From Saturnia japonica (lineage: Eukaryota; Arthropoda; Insecta; Lepidoptera; Saturniidae): 64,000 nt of DNA. Of the stretch, positions 10,608 through 21,755 are shown one piece after another (positions within the stretch are counted from its first letter, which is position 1; each line of letters starts with the position of its first letter). The notes below the pieces were generated by a model. That model worked only from the letters and a program-made list of their open reading frames with translations, was not told the DNA's origin and searched no databases. The DNA lies in assembly GCA_033032175.1 (NCBI GenBank), contig CM065318.1:1302001-1366000 (forward strand). Direction: 5' to 3'. A program made the translations under genes and the position numbers.

Positions 10608-11191
10608 TATACTATATAGAGTGTATATATATAATATAATAAAGCGGAAAAGTTTTTTTGTTTGTTTATGATAACCAAACTCTCGTGAAAGTAAGATTAG
10701 GCTACACCTCCCAGATAGCTTTGAAATATTGATTTTTGTTACGTAAGTCGGAAGTCGAGGCGCTCCCGAATTGCTTTATCGGCGTGCGCTGGCGTAATCG
10801 TTAATGATACGGAAATATAATGTTCTACAATAATATTGGTTCTTAGTATATCTAAAAAAAAGTCAGCGATAGCATATGTCATCTCTTATATATAAGTCAT
10901 AATAAGGTATAATGTATACTTACAAAAATTAAAAAGTGATTTATACGCATTATTTTTAGACATGGCATATTAATCCTTACAAACAAAAGTTACTTCATCA
11001 TAAAGACAATTTTATGAAGTTAAATTTTGCTCTTTCAAGTACGCTACTTAGATACATAATTTGGATATAATGAAAAATTCAAATAATTTGTACTTGCGGA
11101 AAGAACAATTATTAAAGGCTACACGGGTGCGATGGAGGTGCGGTGTTTGTCGAATAAAATTAACACAGGTGAAACCGTGGAGGCCAGCTAG
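10608..11191 (+). mobile_element. Hel-3 Helitron-like element
   Basis: Shares with 31326-31951 the words TTGAAATATTGATTTTTGTT, GCTGGCGTAATCGTTAATGA, CAAAAGTTACTTCATCATAA and the 3' end GGTGAAACCGTGGAGGCCAG followed by CTAG (11188-11191) and T. The 5' TC end is obscured by TATATA changes. Non-coding. Confidence 0.75.
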
Positions 11192-11219
11192 TCCTTAATA
11201 TTTACTGAGGTAATAAATA

Positions 11220-11318
11220 AAAAGTACTATTAGTACTATTAGTACTAGTATTAGTATTAGTATTAGTAGTATTATTAGTATTAGTATTAGTAGTAGTATT
11301 AGTAGTCTAGTAGTATTG
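11220..11318. repeat. (TAG/ATT)n imperfect microsatellite
   Basis: About 100 bases made of interleaved TAGTAT and TAGTAG units directly after the Hel-3 copy. Imperfect, so probably old. Confidence 0.8.
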
Positions 11319-13143
11319 CGCCGCGAGAATATCAAGTTCAATAAGTACTTTTCCAGAATTCCCTCTTTCAACTCTGAAAGCTTTCGTTATTGATTCTTTG
11401 AGCACCCGCAAACTACAGATATGTTTATTTTTTAGTAGCATAGCAATGTAATGGCGCTGTTCTTGATGGTATAATAAGTAAGCAGTAAATAAGAAGATGA
11501 GGAAAAGAAGAGTCTTTCAAATTTTTTATTTAAAGGAGACGGATACTCTTTCATACAGACATGGGCCAGGGTAAAAAGAGAGATGTAAAAATATGAAAAC
11601 GTTGTCAATTAATAGCTAATGCATTATCAAACAATCAATGAAGAAAAAGCGGATTTAATGCAATCTAAAAGCAGAGATTTAAGATATTTCGTAAAAGCGA
11701 AGTCATGTAATAAACTTTAGTTAAACTATTTTTGAAGTAGGATTAATATTAAAAAAGGGTTATAATTATTATCCTTTAAAGTTACTAGTTTACTTGTTTT
11801 GTTGATTGTGAATTTTAATGATATTGTACGATTTTAAAAACAAAATATATAGTTGATTTTATGAATCATATTTCGATATTCTGGGCTCAGAAATATCCGT
11901 CCCCTGTATGTTTTGGTAATAATAATATTTTACATTTGTATTTTATTTCAACGATGTTTCTCTAGATACGTTTCCTGCTATCTATAAAGGTTTATTGGCA
12001 TGGTAATAATACCATTAATGAAGTAGCAAGCAAGGCTGGTTCCCTTATCGCTCGCTCCCCTTTCGCTTAAGAAGCGGAAAGTGTTTGAGATTTATTTATA
12101 TTTAAACAGAGCCGAGATCTCTTCGAACGCCAAAGGAATTTTAGTAATTAATTAATAAAGTTTTGCTTCCGCAACATAAAGCAATTGTAAACAAATAAAA
12201 AATGTACATATTTCTCTATATCTTATAGTTTCAGAGTTCCCCTCATGGACCCAGCGGAAGACCAGCACTGTTAATTTACAACGATTGTTATGCTGAGCTG
12301 GGACTGTTTTGTAACAACTGGCATTTGATATTTTGTTACTGTAAGTAATTGTGAAGTATTTTTAATTGTCTATAGTCTATCAAAAATGCCTTTGCTATAA
12401 ATGATTCTTTCTTTCTTTCATTTAAATGTAAACATTCCTCTTTTTTTGTGTAAATTATGTTAATTCGCATGTAGTAACTAATGTTGGCGAATTATTTACC
12501 AAGGTACCTTTAAGTTATAATTTTAAGTAGTATCAATAATAATGACATTTATTAGCCAATTCAATGCCACTATTTCACATTTGAGTTATGTCAATGGGTA
12601 AATTATCGGCTGTTTTCAATAATATATCTGAGATCACTAACCCCGATAAGTATATATTTGAGCAGAGTAATAACTTTCTTTAACTTAAAAGAAGTATCGG
12701 CTTCCCTCTTATCTATCCGAGGTATAGGGTATGAATATAATATGTAGATATGAAATACTATCTATAAATAGATTATTTAAAATGTTAGTAAGGACAAAAG
12801 GATAGATTTAGTAAGTGAAATTTAGTAAGAAAGCTTACTGAAATCGGCCATAAATGGAAATGTTAACCTTGGCCCTAGAGTCAAGGTTTGTGAAGAGTCG
12901 TGAAGCCGTATAGTCATATACGAAATGGACATACGCAGTTTTCCTTACGGTTATTGTTTATATGTACCTATAACTCGGATGATATAGAAACGTGCAATGT
13001 TTGCGTAATATAGTCTGAAGTATAAACATCTATGAACTGGTATAACTGCTACATGTACAGTCATAAAGTTCTTATGTCCCTCAATATCTAAGCCACTGTG
13101 TAAGTATAAAGTATTCTAGATTATCTAGATATGATTAGTAATA
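11319..13143. other. Mostly unique DNA with one LINE 3' UTR trace
   Basis: No gene. About 12228-12420 (CCCAGCGGAAGACCAGCACT, TGCTGAGCTGGGACTGTTTT, ending in TTTCTTTCTTTC) resembles the 3' untranslated tail of a lepidopteran LINE. The rest is unrecognised AT-rich DNA. Confidence 0.4.
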
Positions 13144-13202
13144 CTAGCGATCGCCCTAAGCTCGATATTAGACCTGCCACTTTTTGATCATAGACCTTTT
13201 TC
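13144..13202 (-). mobile_element. Hel-2 3' end, joined to a Hel-1 fragment
   Basis: CTAGCGATCGCCCTAAGCTC on the plus strand is the complement of the Hel-2 3' terminus. The match stops abruptly at about 13202 (after GATCATAGACC) where Hel-1 sequence in the opposite orientation begins. Confidence 0.7.
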
Positions 13203-13375
13203 GGGCGGCTAAATGGCTGACACTGAGTAAACCAAAAGATATATTAAATTAATATAATACATAATTGTATATCTTAAAAAGACATATACAACAGTCAGCG
13301 ATAGTATAATAATATTTTTATCTTCTTAGGATCACCCACAATAAGTTTTTTGTTTTAAAATAAACATGACTATGC
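13203..13375 (+). mobile_element. Internal Hel-1 fragment
   Basis: GCTAAATGGCTGACACTGAG and TAAACCAAAAGATAT are the Hel-1 middle in element orientation (compare 48055-48100); GGATCACCCACAATAAG matches 46015-46032. Both Hel-1 ends are missing. Confidence 0.65.
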
Positions 13376-13379
13376 CTTA

Positions 13380-13625
13380 AGAATTGCTAGATTTAAATGG
13401 CAGTGGAAGAGGCACGTAGCTTAGTTGAATGAATGGTTGATGAGACCATAGAGTTTTCAAGTGGAGACCTCATTTCGAAAGGCGCAGCGTGGGTAAACCC
13501 TCTACAAGGTGATCAAGGAGGACCGACAACCTTGTGAGTTTTGCGGGAAATCGCAGAATATGAGTTGGGCAGAACCGGTCATTGTGAGACGATTTTTTCG
13601 AGAGGCCTATATCCAAAGCAGTGGA
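13380..13625 (+). pseudogene. LINE remnant, RT C-terminal region
   Basis: Broken frames give IARFKWQWKRHVA, then VETSFRKAQRG, and finally EAYIQSSG. These match in order the C-terminal stretch common to one abundant insect LINE group (a KWQWAGHIAR-like block, WRPRTGRR-like block, and a closing EAYVQQWTSFG-like block). The last block is shifted by one base. Several stops and frameshifts; no function. Clade not certain (RTE-like is my best guess). Confidence 0.6.
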
Positions 13626-13711
13626 CGTATTTTGGCGTATATTACTAAAAATGATGTAGTTATAACGTTAAATTTAAGAGCAACATAATAAGTTTATGAT
13701 TTCAAAGAAAT

Positions 13712-13922
13712 TTTTTAACAAAAACGAAAACTGACTTCAATGGTTTTGAGAAGTTCCTTGGTATACCTTTGAAGTCAAAGGTTATCATTAAAATGGCATC
13801 CCCTTTCCAAGAAAAAAAGAATCATCCAAATCGGTTCATAAACAAAGAAGTTATAGCTGAACATATATAAAAATATACATTGGAATTTAGTAACCTCCGT
13901 CTTTTAATGAAGTCAGTTAGAA
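13712..13922 (-). mobile_element. Rep-E MITE-like element
   Basis: Starts TTTTTTAACAAAAACGAAAA and ends CTCCGTCTTTTAATGAAGTC on the plus strand, with AATCGGTTCATAAACAAAGA in the middle. This is the complement of the copy at 17392-17640. Both ends carry an AACYGACTTC-like word in opposite orientation, which suggests terminal inverted repeats. Non-coding. Confidence 0.6.
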
Positions 13923-14984
13923 ATAAAAACACTGAATTGTGAATAGAGTGCCCGTCTATAAGCTCAAATTGTATGATATTTTAAAAGTAAAAGTAAACGA
14001 AAAAATTCACTCGAAATCTAAAACCTACACGCAAACAATGCCCCTACATAACCTTCAAATTTTTGTTAGCATCACAAAGAGGGTAGTTTGTTGAATTTTC
14101 TAGAAAGGGTCCGCTTTTCCCTTTAGCCAAACACAATGTGACCAGAATAATAATAAACTGGAACGAACAAGTATCTCTAAGTAGGGTATTACAGTGATAT
14201 TGAAGGAGCAGCCAATTTCATAAAGCAAAAAAAAATGTTAATGTCTGAGAAAGTCTCTTCAATACTTATAAAATTCAAATGAACGGTGTTGAAGAATTAC
14301 TTGCCTTTTGCTTATTTGGTGGGCCAACCTCTAGTATTCACCTGATTAGCTATCACCCTCAAGTCTATTACCTTCGTTAAGGGTGTTCCGGCAGTGGGAT
14401 TGACAACAAACTGTCCGTCTAGGCTTAGCGTTATATTATCTTCACTTAACAAATGAGATGTGGTCAAAATGTTGGAGTAAATAATTAAAAAAAGAAATAA
14501 TAAAAACTTTCTAGATAAAGCTACGTAGATAAAAAATATTTTTCACAATGTTAACATCTCTCTTATTTCTTATAAAACTCTAGACGTACCTAATTCGATA
14601 AAAAATATTGTTAAAGAAACAATAACTATAAATTTCTACATAAGTGAATCTCCTCTAATGGTATCATTAAAAATATTGCATTAGGTACAACTAAATATTT
14701 TTTTACCTTTTTTTCATAAATCGTTTAATGGTATCTAGAACAGGTATATAAAGGTATAAACAATGTCGTTTAGTTTCATAAAATGTACATTAAAGCTTGT
14801 TTTCTAATAAAAGCCGGTGAATGAACTGTAATTTGTTTTCTAGCTTGTTTTCTTTTCTGCTGAAAAGTCGTAATTTGGAACTTCAATCGAGTTGCAAAAG
14901 AAACATAAATATATTATCTTTTTATATAGGTATTTCGATTATGATGTTGGTAGTCTAGAAAATTGTGTAATCAATGAAAAGTTC
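13923..14984. other. AT-rich unique DNA
   Basis: No gene recognised. 14370-14410 (GTTAAGGGTGTTCCGGCAGT) has a faint likeness to Rep-G at 26232 and 61555. Confidence 0.35.
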
Positions 14985-15130
14985 GAAACGCCTGTTAATT
15001 CCCTTCTTGAAGAACTCTCATTTTGTAATCCTCTAGGAAAACTGTAGAAGGGAGCTCATACCACATCCTGACCATTCGCGGGAGGAAATTCCTTTGAAAC
15101 CTAACCATCCGTGTCCATTTAGCCTACAAG
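14985..15130 (-). pseudogene. LINE remnant, jockey-like RT C terminus
   Basis: The minus strand gives VRFQRNFLPRMVRMWYELPS then TVFPEDYKMRVLQ, the pattern (RFxRxFxPRxxRxWxxLPxxVFPxxY) that closes the reverse transcriptase frame in many jockey-like elements of insects. Only about 45 codons remain, with no catalytic motif. Followed on the minus strand by unrecognised AT-rich DNA. Confidence 0.6.
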
Positions 15131-15534
15131 GTGTGAGCATAAACTCCTTGTTTCTGCATATTTATTTATTTATACATTTGCATCATGTGTGTACAGTTGT
15201 TCTTATATCATAAAGTAACTGAATACCCAGACCGTAAATAGGGTATGGCAAATTATAACATTTGTTTTTCAAACATACATTTTTATTTATCTAACTTTCT
15301 AATTATATATTTATTTACACATAAAATTTGTGTGTGTCACTGCACACATTTCATACATTGTCATACATTTATTTATATTTGTCATTTATCTCTATAAATC
15401 ATATCATGTCAAATATTTATTACATAACTTTAATAAGTTAGTCATATTATTTATATTAATGTCAAATATTATTCTTCAAAATTATTCTATGTGGTTATAT
15501 CATTCATTCATAAATTCTGTTATTGAGTAGAAAG

Positions 15535-15655
15535 ATTTATTCATCAGATGGGTCTATAATTTCTTTTTAAATATATTGGCATTTTCTTCTTCCCTTATAT
15601 GATCTGGAATTTTATTGTAGACAGTAATAGCTCTGTAATAAGATAATGAATAATA
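15535..15655 (-). pseudogene. LINE remnant, short RT C-terminal piece
   Basis: On the minus strand: AITVYNKIPDHIREEENANI then FKKKL. The xVYNKIPxHIxx...FKKKL pattern is the usual end of reverse transcriptase frames of several LINE clades. A stop follows directly. The family differs from the fragment at 14985. Confidence 0.5.
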
Positions 15656-16144
15656 TAATATCCCTAGCCACTAAAAATAAATAATAAAAATTCATTGTTT
15701 TTACGGGATAATCTTTCCAACAATGCGGTAAGATAGCGCATTTTCATCGCAAATTACATAAAAATGTTTCCGAGCACGGGAGTATGATTATTTTGCACAC
15801 ACGCTCCACGGATAATCGGGATGCGACCGCCGCAAATGCATTTTACAGACTTTAATTTTTAATGCTGAATTTTTATAGAACATTGTTAATGTGTTCTCTT
15901 TTTTTATATTGTGTTTATTTTTAATGTTAAATATGAGTATAATTATTTTAAAACCATATTCTATTTTAAAATAATACAATACAATTTTTTTACAGATAAT
16001 CAATTTCGCATGCTGAATTTGTCCTCGTGAAATTGCTATTTTTATTGCATCTGCTTTCTCCCTTTAACTTTATTTCTGCAAAAGCGATAATATACATATT
16101 CCCTTGTAATATCTAACCTGGAAATTATCATGTTTTTAGTTTTA
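15656..16144. other. Unique AT-rich DNA
   Basis: No gene. The 71-codon frame on the minus strand (15788-16003) is a lysine/isoleucine-rich by-product of composition. Confidence 0.35.
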
Positions 16145-16475
16145 CTAGCGATCACCCTAAGGTCGAAATTCGCCCAGTGACTTTTTGACATAGATAATTT
16201 TCTATTTGACATTTGCAGTATTCATGAACCTAAACAATGAATATTATCTACATCACTTACTGTCACTTTTCGTTGAGTGACACTGGTCGGGTTAGGATTC
16301 GCAGTATTAATTTATTTTATTTAATATATTAATAACAGATATTGTAGATAAATTTTAGTTTTCTGCACTCGTTCTCCATATAAACTTTAACCATGCCAAA
16401 TCTCACAGTCTTCCGTGCTCGCAATATGTTTAAAAAGGGATAGAAAGCTTTTGCTTCACGTATTAATATATACAT
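16145..16475 (-). mobile_element. Hel-2 Helitron-like element
   Basis: CTAG at 16145-16148 preceded by A on the plus strand (complement of CTAG|T), then GCGATCACCCTAAGGTCG; ends CTTCACGTATTAATATATAC. Full length apart from small changes. Non-coding. Confidence 0.8.
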
Positions 16476-16559
16476 AAATGCTGCGGCTCCTAATCAAAAT
16501 TCACACTTTTTTTAACGTAGCAAGTCAAAGTGACTACACTATAACCTGGTGGTGAGCAC

Positions 16560-16975
16560 GATGTAATCCAATAACCTTCAGGTATCATGGTAGCTTGCTT
16601 CGATGTCTTTTCAATTTATGCTAACATGTTATAAGAAGGAGGGAACATGGAACACTTTGGTCGAGAAACAGTTTCACAGCTTCATAGTATGGGAAAGATA
16701 AGACGTAGCAAACTTCTTTGTTCGTGCCGAGGTAGAGGTAATCGTAAAGCTATGGTCCCGGAGTCCAGTACGTGTGGTTCTGTTTTGAAAAAAAAGAAAC
16801 GGGAATTAAGTTGAACAGCTCTTCAGAACACTCCCCGTGATACAGACGGTAGAACTGGCTCAGCGAGGAAATGTCCCTGAGCAGTTATAGCGGCTTGATA
16901 ACTTAGTAACGTTTGCATCATTTACAATACGGACAGCCCATCTCTGCAACCTGTCTGTGCCTAGCCATATTTTGA
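16560..16975 (-). pseudogene. LINE-C remnant, jockey-like RT C-terminal region
   Basis: Minus-strand frames give FYRLYHGECSEELF-like residues (from about 16850 downwards), then a stretch with SARTKKFATSYLSHTMKL. The same order of blocks is seen in the better LINE-C copy at 28095-28735. At least two frameshifts and several stops. The HGECSEELFNLIP block identifies the abundant jockey-like family of Lepidoptera. Confidence 0.65.
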
Positions 16976-17391
16976 GATATTTTGCGGATTTGGCCCAAAG
17001 GATCTGTGTCATAAAAGAACTCAATGTACATTTTCAAGGTCAAATTTTATCGTTAATTTTTGTGACTTTGTAAAAGGGCAGGGTCTAACGTTGGTCACAG
17101 TACAACCCAAAAACAACAGCTACCACCTAGAGATAGCAATCCATCGTCGTTCGTTGCTGCAAGCCTCTCAGCTAGATACACACACACACACACACACACG
17201 CGCGCTAATCCTGAAACGAGATCAACTAAAAGAAAGTCATTATGACGAGGTTGTCACCATGTGTTTGGTGGAGGCGATCTAGTCCGACACAATAAAAAAA
17301 AAACAAATAGTAATAATAATATTTAAAAAATCTATTACTTATTAAGTAACTTTCAGAAGACATAAAAATACTTTCTTTAAAATCTATTTTT
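16976..17391. other. Unique DNA with a (CA)n microsatellite
   Basis: A (CA) run of about 14 repeats at 17175-17205 ending in CGCGCG. No gene. Confidence 0.6.
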
Positions 17392-17640
17392 TTAACCGAC
17401 CTCAAAAAAAGACAGAGGTTACTCTGTTCGAATGTATGCTATTTTTTTATAGATATTAAGTTAACTTCTTTGTTTATGAACCGATTTAGGTGTTTATCTT
17501 TTGTTTGACAGGGAACACCTCAAAGGTGGTCCCATTTTAATTTCATTGGAATGGACCTTCAACTTTAAAGATACAACAGGGAAATCTTCAAAAATCATTG
17601 CCTTCTTCATGGCTTTTTTTTTAAATTGTCTTGAAAAAAT
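17392..17640 (+). mobile_element. Rep-E MITE-like element
   Basis: Begins TTAACCGACCTCAAAAAAAG, then CTTCTTTGTTTATGAACCGA in the middle and CTTCAACTTTAAAGATAC before the far end, in the same order as 32337-32543 and 48312-48497. Non-coding. The ATG frame at 17501 is not a gene. Confidence 0.6.
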
Positions 17641-17745
17641 TCTAAATCAACGAGACTCGAACTATCAACCACCTATACAATACAAACAATAGTACGTACA
17701 AATCTAGTGGTCACACCGCTAGACCAATTCGACGACGATCAAAGT
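17640..17745 (-). repeat. SINE-3, tRNA-derived head
   Basis: On the minus strand an A-box-like TGGTCTAGCGGT (about 17733-17722) precedes a B-box-like AGTTCGAGTCTC (about 17666-17655). The anticodon region is much longer than in a tRNA, so this is a SINE promoter region or decayed tRNA relic, not a tRNA gene. It abuts the Rep-E copy. Confidence 0.45.
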
Positions 17746-18199
17746 CGTGAAAATCATAACTTCCATTAACCGTGTATGCTATCTCATTCTGTCACAGATT
17801 AAATCCTATAGATGTATGTTTGTCTCTTTTAAGTGTCCCTTTTTACGTTTCATCGCGTTTCAAATTACAACGGTACATAAGTTTCCACTTCAAAAACTGT
17901 ATGAAAGTCTGCATTAAAAGTAAATTAATCTGGATTGTTACATATTAATTTGTTTGAAATCACAGTGTTTCACATTACGAACTTAAATTGTTTCCACCGT
18001 TGCGTGCTTGTTACATCGCTTTTGAAAACACATTGAACACGAATGACTAGTGCTATTTGATGTAATTTCAATTTACGCGTGCATTGTCGTGTTGATTATT
18101 TATTAACCTAGATTCTGTTGTTTAAATCATTTGGAATTTACTATATTATTTTATAAATACTTCTCTACAATGTTTATTACGCTAATTATATACAAAGTA
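17746..18199. other. Unique DNA
   Basis: Nothing recognised. Confidence 0.35.
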
Positions 18200-18480
18200 A
18201 ATAAGATAAATATTCATTCATCGGCAACGGTTTTTTGTAATACAGCTTGTCCTTCAACAAAGGCCTCCTCTAAAGACTTCCATCTTTCTCTATCTCTTGC
18301 TATTTGGATCCAAGTTGGGCTAGCTACTTTTTTAATATCATCCTCCCAACTTTTATTCTATCTACCTCGGCTTCTTTTACTCTCTCCAAGATATTATTAT
18401 GTTATTGTTTTAGTCAATTTCTCTGTTTTGTTTCTTATCACGTATCCTGTCCATCTCCATTTTAATTGCTTATATACTAT
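18200..18480 (-). pseudogene. LINE remnant, RT C-terminal region
   Basis: Minus strand: KWRWTGYVIRNKTEKLTKTI (about 18460-18400), then SWEDDIKKVASPTWIQIARD and RERWKSLEEAFVEGQA (about 18340-18250). The order KWRWAGH..R, RWxDDIKKVAGxxWxxxAxDRxxWxxLEEAF is diagnostic of a widespread insect LINE group. The two halves are in different frames, so at least one frameshift. Hydrophobic plus-strand frames here are shadows. Confidence 0.75.
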
Positions 18481-18489
18481 ATTGACATT

Positions 18490-19309
18490 TTAAAATTTTG
18501 TTGTTGTTTTAATTTTTGCTGGTTTTGTTCCTCTGACGATTGTCAAGAGACTTTGTCTATGGGTTTACTTATGTATATCAGGATATATTTTAATGTAATA
18601 TCTTCGCTAAGGGATTTTTATCTTTACTGATTTTAGAGGCTGTATTCATTCAGGGTGAAATATCTTTTATTTAGTACCAATTTATTACGCTTCTTATTAT
18701 TATGCATACTATATTTGTCTAGGGCTAGTCGATAGTCGATGTTGGTCGGTTGGTTGGTTGGTAATCTAAATTTACACTTATTTTTTACCTATTACCAAGT
18801 GTGTTTTGCGACGATTGCGTGCTAATATTAGTTTATCCTTTTTTCAAAATATTTCAAGCAATTTGACAATTAGTTAAAATGCAACCAAAGATATTGGTTA
18901 AACTTTAGAAACTTTAACAGCAATCTTTCACATTATAACAATAGGAGATATTTTGTTACTACCCTATGAAGAACCAAGGTAATAAGCTCCGAGTGACTTG
19001 TAATTTTTCTCCCTGACTTAATAAATACAAGTGTAGAGAAGTTTTTTGATCGTTTTGTATGCAAGAGAGACCCCGGGACCTTATTAAACGAACGTTCAAT
19101 CTCCGGGACGCATAACTTAACGTTTCTATTCATTTCTTTCTTGACTTTTTATATTAAAATGTATTTCAAGTTTTTATTCCTTTTTGTTTTCGAAATCTCA
19201 GTTTTGGTTTTGTTCTTATGAATTTTGATATTAATTAATATGATTGTCAACAATCTAAATTATTTTCATTATGCAATCTTAATATTTCAACAAAGGTTAC
19301 TGGAATTTA
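18490..19309. other. Unique DNA
   Basis: No gene. Contains a (GGTT)4-like run at 18747-18761. The minus-strand frame at 18933-19133 has no family signal. Confidence 0.35.
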
Positions 19310-20066
19310 TCTATACTAATATTATAAAGCTGAAGAGTTTGTTTGTTTGGTTGAACGCGCTGATCTCAAGAAATACTTGTTAGAATAGAAAAAAATATTT
19401 TAGTGTTAGATGTCTCATTTCCTTAGCCTTCATTATTTTCATTAGCCTTCCTATAAGGCTATAGATCATACAATATCACGCTACGACCAATAGGAGCGGA
19501 GCATCAATGAAAAGTTTTGCAAAAACGGGGGAAATTTATTCCTTTTGAGAGCTTACATTGCGTGCGTTGCGTAAATGCTTAAAGTTACACAACAATCGTG
19601 TATAACAGAATTGTGTCTTTTAAGAAGTACAAAAAAAAGTCCGGGATAGCATATGTCTATCTTTTAAGGTTTACTCAATATAACATTTTTTTATGGTAAT
19701 AATTTTTTTCTAAAATAATGCATTATTTGCGAAGGTGTTTTTATAAACAAGGTATTTAATACCATGTTATTAATTAATCCTTATTGAAATAAATACATTA
19801 TTCATCAAAAGTATTTAATTTTTAGCAAATTGCCCTTTACATTAATTGATTTAAACTAATATCTTGAGATATCACAGTTTTAAAATAACTCCGCTACAAA
19901 ATAATGGTCAAGTATGTACCGCGCGCGCATTTTTATTATGCGGAATGATGTGGGAGGTGGGCGGCACCTATAATAAAGTGCCTACGACACACTCAGTGAG
20001 AGTGTAACCCTCTCTCTCTCTCTATGTCTCTTAAGGGATGCAGACGAAGTTGCTCGGGTTAGCTAG
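19310..20066 (+). mobile_element. Hel-4 Helitron-like element, both ends present
   Basis: A|TCTATACTAATATTATAAAG at the 5' end (19310) and GCTCGGGTTAG-CTAG|T at the 3' end (20063-20066): TC start, CTAG end, insertion between A and T, no target duplication, no terminal inverted repeats. Interior has GCTACGACCAATAGGAGCGG and TGCAAAAACGGGGGAAAT, standard for this lepidopteran family, plus a (CT)n run at 20008-20025. 757 bases, non-coding, so non-autonomous; it would need a RepHel protein encoded elsewhere. Confidence 0.8.
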
Positions 20067-20211
20067 TTAAATATATTTTAATTCGGACTCATAATAATAA
20101 TACTTCTAGAGTCATGCTAATAATAAGCCGAGTATGTTTAAAGGTTTTATTATATTAAAATCTATCTATATCTTCTTATCTATATAATATAAAAACATCT
20201 GTTAATATGGA

Positions 20212-20432
20212 CACACAATTTCACACACGGCCATTTAATTCCAAACTAAGTAAAGCTTACTTATCGTAACTAAACAGCTGATATACATACATATATAGAT
20301 ATATAACAACCAGGCATAAAACTGATAATTATGCTCATCACACAACAGTCATTCACGGGCAGGAATCGAACTCGTGACCTCTCGGCTCAGTAATGGGGCT
20401 TACTACCACTACACCACTAGACTTGTCAACAC
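20212..20432 (-). repeat. SINE-2, tRNA-derived
   Basis: Reverse complement shows GTGTAGTGGTAGTAAGC (A box region, about 20420-20404) and GAGTTCGATTCCTGCCC (B box, about 20372-20356), then a body (GATGAGCATAATTAT, AGCTGTTTAGTTACG, TTTGGAATTAAATGGC) that matches the plus-strand copy at 28945-29170. Pol III internal promoter inferred. Confidence 0.75.
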
Positions 20433-20875
20433 TTATTGACACATAATCTGCATGTTAGCCCAGAGCATACATAACCTAACTCTCATGGGGTACGAAACTA
20501 GGTCAAGGTCAATTTCCGCAAGTATAATAAATATGTAGGTATCACCCGGTGTGTCAAACTATTGCGGTAACAGAACGTTAAATAAAATAATACCATATCA
20601 TCAATTTGCCTGCGGACATACGACATGAACCCAAAAAAACGATGAGAACATTGTAACAACGAACTGTTAAAAAAAAAACTTAAAACTTAAAATAAATAAT
20701 TTAATGTGTTCAGATTTACTTCTCTGGTACATCGTTCAATCGCTTGGAAAACTTTTATATGATTTTGATGGTCTAAAATCAGCTGAATAGAAAAATATAT
20801 CTTAACGTTTTGATGGTGCTAAGCTTTGAATATTTACACCATAAATACTGTCTAATTTTTTTATTTGCGTCTAAA
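20433..20875. other. Unique DNA
   Basis: No gene or known repeat. Confidence 0.35.
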
Positions 20876-21262
20876 TGGGTAAAATGTTTGCAAGACAGCG
20901 TTTGAGATGTGGTGTTTGGGAGGATGAGGAACATCAGTTGTTCAGAAAGGATTATAAATCAGGAAATGTTAAAGATGGTTGACGAGGAATGAAAGCTGTT
21001 GAGAAACATAGATAAACAGACGAGGAAAGATGATTGGACGCTTGATATGGCACAACAAGTCTTTTAAGACAATTTTATAAGGAAAAATTAAAGGAAATCG
21101 AGGAAGAGGAAGAACTAGAAGAGGCTTTTTCCAACGAGTAAAAAATACAGTATGAGTTGTGTCCTATCAAGTGGTTAAAAGAAAGACAGAGAATAGGGAA
21201 CAGTGACAGTTGCTCCATCAACAAGAGCCAAGTTCTTAAATGAAAGAAGAGGAAATAATTAT
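20876..21262 (+). pseudogene. LINE remnant, RTE-like RT C-terminal end
   Basis: Plus-strand frames give RREKMIGRLIWHNKSFKTIL, then GKIKGNRGRGRTRRGFFQRV and VVSYQVVKRKTENREQ, ending HQQEPSS followed by MKEEEI. The series RRxxxIGHLIRH, GKIEGKRGRGRPR and LHQQEPSS is the well known C terminus of an RTE-like insect LINE. Frameshifts and stops inside. The final sequence abuts a Hel-2 copy at 21268. Confidence 0.75.
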
Positions 21263-21267
21263 AGATA

Positions 21268-21522
21268 CTAGCGGTCGCTCAATGATCGAAAATCAACCAG
21301 CGACTTTTTAATCATAGACTTTCTGTTTGACATTTGTAGTATGACCCTAAACAATGGATATTATATCACTTGCTGTCACTGTTCATTGAGTGACAATGTC
21401 AATATTTTGGGGGGTCTAGTTTCAATGGCACTTGTCGGGTTAGGATTCGCAGTATTAATTTAATTAATTAAATATATATAAAATGTACCGAAAGCTTTTG
21501 CTTCACGTATTAATATAATCAT
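21268..21522 (-). mobile_element. Hel-2 Helitron-like element, internally deleted
   Basis: CTAG at 21268-21271, then CGGTCGCTCAATGATCG; ends GCTTCACGTATTAATATAAT. The segment with TTTCTGCACTC present in other copies is missing (gap near 21480). Non-coding. Confidence 0.75.
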
Positions 21523-21624
21523 GATGATGATCCTTAAATATATAGTAATCACATCTTGGAAACCAATATAATATAATATGCAAATGAAGTTATTTTCGAA
21601 AATAATTATTTTCTATTATAATAC

Positions 21625-21755
21625 AAAGGTGGCAAACAAGCATACGGCTCGCTTGATAGTAAGCGGTATTTAGCCACGATCTTCTGTAGGGTGGAGGAAT
21701 AAGAATAAAAAATCTTCAAAGAAATTTATCTGTTCATTTACCTCACTAATTGTTC
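21625..21755 (+). repeat. Rep-F fragment
   Basis: GGTGGCAAACAAGCATACGG, GATAGTAAGCGGTATTTAG, CTTCTGTAGGGTGGAGG and CAAAGAAATTTATCTG follow the order of the copy at 10063. Confidence 0.6.

Noticed and set aside
11220..11318. Regularly spaced TAGTATTAG units resembling an array of short repeats
   Set aside because: Units are contiguous and of three to nine bases without spacers: an imperfect microsatellite, not a CRISPR array, and the organism is an insect.
18131..18493. Hydrophobic 120-codon frame that looks like a membrane protein
   Set aside because: It is the complement of the LINE RT C terminus on the minus strand (SWEDDIKKVASPTWIQIARD).
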